Source: Nocardioides sp. | GTDB lineage: Bacteria > Actinomycetota > Actinomycetes > Propionibacteriales > Nocardioidaceae | Length of the DNA stretch: 7,964 nucleotides | Direction of reading: 5' to 3' | NCBI GenBank assembly: GCA_030145945.1 | Contig: JASLDK010000183.1 | Coordinates: forward strand, 1 to 7,964 | Translations under genes and position numbers: made by a program | Notes under the pieces: model-generated | Told to the model about the DNA's origin: nothing | Databases searched by the model: none | Seen by the model: the letters and a program-made list of their open reading frames with translations, nothing else | Part shown: positions 4,781 to 7,964 of the stretch, piece by piece | Layout of the letters: each line of letters opens with the position of its first letter | How positions within the stretch are numbered: position 1 is the stretch's first letter

Positions 4781-6605
4781 GCAGCCAGCCTACGGGTGCC
4801 ACCGCGGCACCGACCGTCACCACGACACAGGCAGCGGCGATGGCGATGAGGCTGAGCCACGGCACCGTGAGGGGCACGTCGTCGAGTCCGGCGGTCATCG
4901 GTGCGCGAAGCAGGATCGCGACGGTCGCGGTGACCGCGGTGCCGAGCAACAGTGCCGCACCGGCCACCATCACCGCCTCGGCGACGATCATCCGGCGTAC
5001 CTGCTGCGCGGTTGCGCCGATCAGTCGGACAGCGGAGAGCTCGCGTCGGCGCTGAAGCACGCCCATCAGCAGGGTGTTGGCGATCGCGATGCCGGCGTAG
5101 AGGCCGGTGGGGCCGAGGATCGCGATCAGGCCCAGCCGGTTCTGGGTGCGCTGCGCCCGGTCGACGCGGCCGAGCCACTGGTCGGCGGAGAGCACGTCGC
5201 CGGGTCCGGTACGCCGCAGTTCCGCGCTCACCCGGGCGGGATCGTCACCGGCTGCGGGCAGCACGAACCAGGTGCCGGTCGCTCGTGCGCCGTGAGCCCG
5301 GGCGAGGTCCAGCGGGAGGAGCAGGTCCTCGTGGAGCGTGGCGGCGTCGTCGACCACTGCGACCACCCGCAGCCGCATCCGTGTGCCGTCGGGGAAGCGC
5401 ACCTCGACCCGCGAGCCCAGTCCGAATCCGACATCGAACATCGCGGAGCGGCTGATCGCCATGGTCCGCCCGGCCAGGCGGCTCAGATCGCCCTCGTGAG
5501 CTCGGATGCCACGGGTCGCCGTCGCAGTCGCTGGGTCGATGCCCTCGGCGGTCCAGACCTCTCCCATCTCGCCGGTCGTCGCCAGCCCGACGGCGTTGCG
5601 TCCGTCGACCTTGCCCCCGATGGGGGCCGCAGGAGCACTCTTCGTGTCCGTGACGACGATCGGCGCGGCGAGCTGATGCCGGGTGATTCCCTGGTCCCAG
5701 TCGGCGGCGAAGCTGAGAGTGAGGATCAGTGAGCCGGCGATCGCGGAGATGGCCAGCACGGGTGCGGCCAGCGACGCCGTACGCCGGGCCTGGTTGCCGA
5801 CGTTCTGCCGAGCCAGGCCGAGCACGGGGTGGGTGCCCATCGGTGAGGTGAGCAGTCGCACCAGCGCCGGCAGGAGTGCAGGTCCCCAGCACACGAGACC
5901 GACCACGATCAGCTCGGGGACCGTGATCGCCAGCAGCATCGCCAGGACCGGGTCTCCGGCACGGATCCCGACCAACATGGCGAGACCGCCGACCAGGCAC
6001 AGTGCGCCGATGGTGCCGCGCACCACGCCGACCCGGCGGCCCAGGTCGGCCGCCTCCTGCAGCGCCTGCACCGGTGCGATCCTGGCCGCCCGTCGCGAAG
6101 CCGCCCACGCGCCGAGACAGGCCACGGCGATGCCGCAACCTGCCGAGATCACGAGGGGGACCGGGGTCCAGGTCAGGGGCAGCCGATCAGGGGTGACGCC
6201 TTGGGCGTCGAGCAGCGCGATGAGCCCGAGCGCGACCAGCGGGCCGGCCGCCGCCCCCGCGAGGGCCGCCGCGACGGCGACCACCAGCGCCTCGACACGC
6301 ACCTGACGGCGTACTTGTCGGGGAGTGGCTCCGATCAGTCGCAACAGTCCGAGCTCACGTCGGCGGGCGGTGACCGTGAAGCCGAAGGTGCTCGCGACCA
6401 CGAAGACAGCCATGAAGCCGGCGAATCCCGCCATCAGACCGAGCAGTGACAAGGCGTCCTCGTAGGCCCCGCCTGCGGCATCGGCCGACGCGGTCAGCAG
6501 ACCGACCCCTGCGATCAGGGCCACGCCGAACGCCACTGCGACGAACGAGCCGGCGTACGACGCGCGGTGCTGACGCACCGAGCTGAGGCCGAGGTGGATC
6601 GTCAT
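4743..6605 (-). CDS. ABC transporter permease with two FtsX domains, BceB-like layout
   Basis: A 620-residue integral membrane protein forming the channel part of an ABC exporter with the ATPase encoded just upstream. By hydropathy read by eye there are ten membrane helices: about residues 17-40, 55-78, 104-135, 147-170, 197-214, 219-240, 280-302, 490-515, 540-565 and 580-605. A ~185-residue extracytoplasmic domain (303-488) lies between helices 7 and 8. The FtsX coupling segment occurs twice: RRRELGLLRLIGATPRQVRR (81-100) and RRRELSAVRLIGATAQQVRR (519-538). Two FtsX units with the large domain between helices 7 and 8 is the known layout of BceB, which protects the lipid II cycle from peptide antibiotics. 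I chose ATG 6605, five bases after the ATPase stop, with GAGAAG upstream; GTG 6614 would overlap that stop as GTGA. The Bce-type role is inference from topology. Confidence 0.93.
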   Translation of the reverse strand: MTIHLGLSSVRQHRASYAGSFVAVAFGVALIAGVGLLTASADAAGGAYEDALSLLGLMAGFAGFMAVFVVASTFGFTVTARRRELGLLRLIGATPRQVRRQVRVEALVVAVAAALAGAAAGPLVALGLIALLDAQGVTPDRLPLTWTPVPLVISAGCGIAVACLGAWAASRRAARIAPVQALQEAADLGRRVGVVRGTIGALCLVGGLAMLVGIRAGDPVLAMLLAITVPELIVVGLVCWGPALLPALVRLLTSPMGTHPVLGLARQNVGNQARRTASLAAPVLAISAIAGSLILTLSFAADWDQGITRHQLAAPIVVTDTKSAPAAPIGGKVDGRNAVGLATTGEMGEVWTAEGIDPATATATRGIRAHEGDLSRLAGRTMAISRSAMFDVGFGLGSRVEVRFPDGTRMRLRVVAVVDDAATLHEDLLLPLDLARAHGARATGTWFVLPAAGDDPARVSAELRRTGPGDVLSADQWLGRVDRAQRTQNRLGLIAILGPTGLYAGIAIANTLLMGVLQRRRELSAVRLIGATAQQVRRMIVAEAVMVAGAALLLGTAVTATVAILLRAPMTAGLDDVPLTVPWLSLIAIAAACVVVTVGAAVAPVGWLRAHGSLAPHHQQ

Positions 6606-6610
6606 GCCGT

Positions 6611-7354
6611 TCACTTCTCGAGCTCGCTCATCGCCGCGGAGATCTGGGCCGCGCTGCCATGGGTCAACCGCCCGACCAGGAGCCCGTCCTCGAGGAAGAG
6701 AACCTCGTCGGCGTACGACGCCGCGACCGGATCGTGGGTCACCATCGCCACGGTCAGGCCGATCTCGTCGACGCTCGAGCGCAGCAGCTCGAGCACCTGC
6801 CGGCCGGTGCCGCGGTCCAGCGCCCCGGTCGGCTCGTCGGCGTAGAGGACGTGGGGTCGGGTGACCAGCGCGCGAGCAATGGCGACCCGCTGCTGCTGGC
6901 CGCCGGAGAGCTCCGCGGGCCGGCGCCGCTGGTATGCGTCCATGCCGACCCGCGCCAGTGCCGCGGCGACCTCGGCACGCCCCGGCCGTCGACCGGCGAG
7001 GCGTGCCGGCAACGCCACGTTGTCGTGCACGGTGAGTGCGGGCAGCAGGTTGTAGGCCTGGAAGACGAAACCCATCGCGCTGCGGCGCAGCCGGGTCAGA
7101 GCGGCCTCGTGGAGTTGGCCGAGATCATGCCCGGCGAGCAGAACCCGGCCCCCGGTCGGCCGGTCCAGGCCCGCCGCGCACTGCAGCAGCGTGGACTTGC
7201 CGGAGCCGGAGGGACCCATGATCGCGGTGAAGGTGCCGGACGGGAATGCATGGGTGACGCCGCGCAGAGCGTCGACCCGTCCGGACCGGGAGCCATAGCT
7301 GCGGGCGAGGCCGTCGAGGACGACCGCGGGAGGGGCGAGTGTCGCTGTGGTCAT
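6611..7354 (-). CDS. ABC transporter ATP-binding protein (LolD/MacB/BceA type)
   Basis: A 247-residue cytoplasmic ATPase powering the FtsX-type permease encoded downstream. All motifs are intact: Walker A GPSGSGKST (about residues 47-55), Q-loop FQAYNLLP (98-105), signature LSGGQQQR (149-156), Walker B VLYADEPT (169-176) with D-loop GALD, and H-loop VTHD (205-208). The sequence style, with FVFQAYNLLPALTVHDNVALP, is that of the MacB/LolD/BceA group, which always works with FtsX-family permeases. I chose ATG 7354 because GAGG stands eight bases upstream and relatives begin close to this point; the frame is open to 7387 but nothing supports the extra residues. The sensor gene is divergent across 107 bases that hold a perfect palindrome, so the two units probably share control. 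Confidence 0.96.
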   Translation of the reverse strand: MTTATLAPPAVVLDGLARSYGSRSGRVDALRGVTHAFPSGTFTAIMGPSGSGKSTLLQCAAGLDRPTGGRVLLAGHDLGQLHEAALTRLRRSAMGFVFQAYNLLPALTVHDNVALPARLAGRRPGRAEVAAALARVGMDAYQRRRPAELSGGQQQRVAIARALVTRPHVLYADEPTGALDRGTGRQVLELLRSSVDEIGLTVAMVTHDPVAASYADEVLFLEDGLLVGRLTHGSAAQISAAMSELEK

Positions 7355-7383
7355 GGCTCGAGCCTCGTCGTGTCCTTGGCCCG

Positions 7384-7399
7384 GCACACGGGCCTGTGC
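7384..7399. repeat. Short inverted repeat in the ABC leader
   Basis: GCACA and TGTGC are reverse complements separated by six bases (CGGGCC). The element is about 30 bases upstream of the ABC ATPase start, probably inside its leader. It may be a weak hairpin or a second regulator site next to the larger palindrome. Arms this short can arise by chance. Confidence 0.25.
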
Positions 7400-7408
7400 G
7401 CGAGACCA

Positions 7409-7430
7409 GGGGTAGCGCGTGCGCTACCCC
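7409..7430. promoter_or_regulatory. Perfect 22-bp palindrome between divergent ABC exporter and sensor genes
   Basis: GGGGTAGCGC, a two-base centre (GT), and GCGCTACCCC form ten-base arms with no mismatch. It lies in the only intergenic region between the ABC operon and the sensor gene. Its centre is 42.5 bases upstream of the inferred leaderless start of the sensor gene, overlapping the -35 zone, which is where class II activators and many response regulators bind. From the ABC side it is about 65 bases before the start codon. The likely ligand is the partner response regulator, not present in this window. Seen directly; the role is inference. Confidence 0.65.
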
Positions 7431-7449
7431 ACGCGTCCCTGCGCTTCCC

Positions 7450-7455
7450 TAGGCT
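7450..7455 (+). promoter_or_regulatory. -10 element of a leaderless promoter for the sensor gene
   Basis: TAGGCT matches TANNNT and is followed by six bases, then the ATG at 7462. This spacing puts the transcription start at the A of the ATG, the usual actinobacterial leaderless arrangement. No Shine-Dalgarno sequence precedes the ATG. No good -35 is present, consistent with dependence on an activator at the neighbouring palindrome. Confidence 0.5.
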
Positions 7456-7461
7456 GGCCGC

Positions 7462-7964
7462 ATGTCGGATTCCGCGTGGGGGGCGCTGCGCGGCAATCCG
7501 TTCCGATTCCTGCTCTCTGTCTGGCCCTGGCGTTCGCTGGCCTATCTGGCCGGCACGGCGAGCATCGGTTTCGCGTCCTTCGTCGTCCTGCTGTCCGTGT
7601 TGTTCGTCGGAGCGCTCACCGCGGTCGTGGTCGTCGGGTTCGTCCTGATCGCGGCGACCCCCGTGCTGTGTCTGGCGATTCTCGCCGTGGAACGCCGACG
7701 CCTGCGGCTGATCCAGCCCGGCGCTGCGCCGCTCCCGCCCGCCAGGCCGCCCGTCCGCGGAGGTGTGCGGGCATGGATCCGCCAGCGTCGTGCGGAACCG
7801 CCCTCCGGGCGTGAGGCCGGGTACGTCGTCCTGCTGGTCACCCTGCTCTGGGTCATCGACGCCGTGGCGGTCTCCAATGCGCTGCTGCTGACCGGGATCT
7901 TCGTCGCGGCGCCCGTTCTCGCCACCGTCGAGCACGTCGTGGTGTTCTCGTGGACCGTCGAGTC
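7462..7964 (+). CDS. Putative membrane sensor protein, probably N-terminus of a histidine kinase, cut by the window end
   Basis: The first 167 residues of a membrane protein still open at the window edge. After MSDSAWGALRGNPFRFLLSV come a helical pair in about residues 25-76 (with FVVLLSVLFVGALTAVVVVG), a basic, Pro/Arg-rich cytoplasmic loop (77-118), and another hydrophobic stretch (121-163). This resembles the four-helix putative sensor domain (Pfam PF13796, from memory) found at the N-terminus of many actinobacterial histidine kinases with LuxR-type response regulators. The dimerisation and ATPase domains would lie beyond the window, so 'kinase' is inference. The ATG follows a TANNNT element by six bases and no other in-frame start fits the family better. 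Being divergent from the ABC operon with a shared palindrome suggests it senses the envelope condition the exporter relieves. Confidence 0.8.
   Translation, partial: MSDSAWGALRGNPFRFLLSVWPWRSLAYLAGTASIGFASFVVLLSVLFVGALTAVVVVGFVLIAATPVLCLAILAVERRRLRLIQPGAAPLPPARPPVRGGVRAWIRQRRAEPPSGREAGYVVLLVTLLWVIDAVAVSNALLLTGIFVAAPVLATVEHVVVFSWTVE

Noticed and set aside
4311..5732. A 473-codon open frame on the plus strand.
   Set aside because: It is antisense to the lipid kinase and permease genes, has Ser/Arg-rich or Asp/Gly/His-rich composition, and shows no recognisable domain.
7355..7364. Ten-base palindrome GGCTCGAGCC just before the ABC ATPase start.
   Set aside because: Short, GC-rich and self-complementary words of this size are expected by chance here, and it overlaps the ribosome-binding site.
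7355..7387. An N-terminal extension of the ABC ATPase to 7387.
   Set aside because: It has no ribosome-binding site and adds residues absent from relatives; ATG 7354 has GAGG at eight bases.
7351..7935. A 194-codon minus-strand frame over the sensor gene, rich in Asp, Arg and Gln.
   Set aside because: It is a shadow of the sensor frame, which gives regular membrane helices and a family-like N-terminus.
1..7964. CRISPR array, tRNA or rRNA genes, insertion sequences, integrase or phage genes.
   Set aside because: I looked on both strands and saw no regularly spaced repeats, cloverleaf-like segments, transposase motifs or abrupt change in composition.

Overview
The window reads as chromosome from a high-GC actinobacterium. 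Third codon positions in every confident gene are almost always G or C, GTG starts are common, two possible leaderless promoters of the TANNNT type are visible, and a DUF3151 gene, a family I know from actinobacteria, is present. Protein wording (MFS transporter, DUF3151, class I lysyl-tRNA synthetase) resembles Nocardioidaceae and relatives; that placement is inference. I see no rRNA, tRNA, CRISPR array, insertion sequence or integrase.

Left part (1-2060). A DHA2-family drug exporter runs off the left edge on the minus strand. Divergent from it, 58 bases away, is a plus-strand pair: a DUF3151 protein and a small winged-helix DNA-binding protein. These two share one reading frame and are separated only by TGA-TCC. 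Convergent with them is a minus-strand pair of very small reading frames (56 and 26 residues), each with a Shine-Dalgarno-like sequence. The larger has a C-terminal membrane helix. A perfect GTGTAC-N8-GTACAC inverted repeat lies just upstream of its ribosome-binding site.

Middle and right part (2156-7354, minus strand). In transcription order there is an ABC ATPase, a 10-helix FtsX-type permease, a diacylglycerol-kinase-family lipid kinase and a class I lysyl-tRNA synthetase. The junctions are tight: 5 nt (or a 4-nt overlap), a 38-nt overlap and 18 nt, so one transcript is likely. The permease has a large extracytoplasmic domain between helices 7 and 8, the layout of BceB-type peptide-antibiotic transporters.

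Right edge (7355-7964). Divergent from the ABC genes, a plus-strand gene begins with a multi-pass putative sensor domain, probably the input half of a histidine kinase; it is cut by the window end. The 107-base divergent region holds a perfect 22-bp palindrome centred at -42.5 from the inferred leaderless start of the sensor gene.

The genes suggest an envelope-stress module: a membrane sensor, an exporter of the lipid-II-protecting type and a lipid kinase. A housekeeping synthetase sits downstream. The points most worth a second look are the micro-ORF pair with its operator-like repeat, the palindrome controlling the sensor/exporter pair, and the overlap of the lipid kinase with the exporter.
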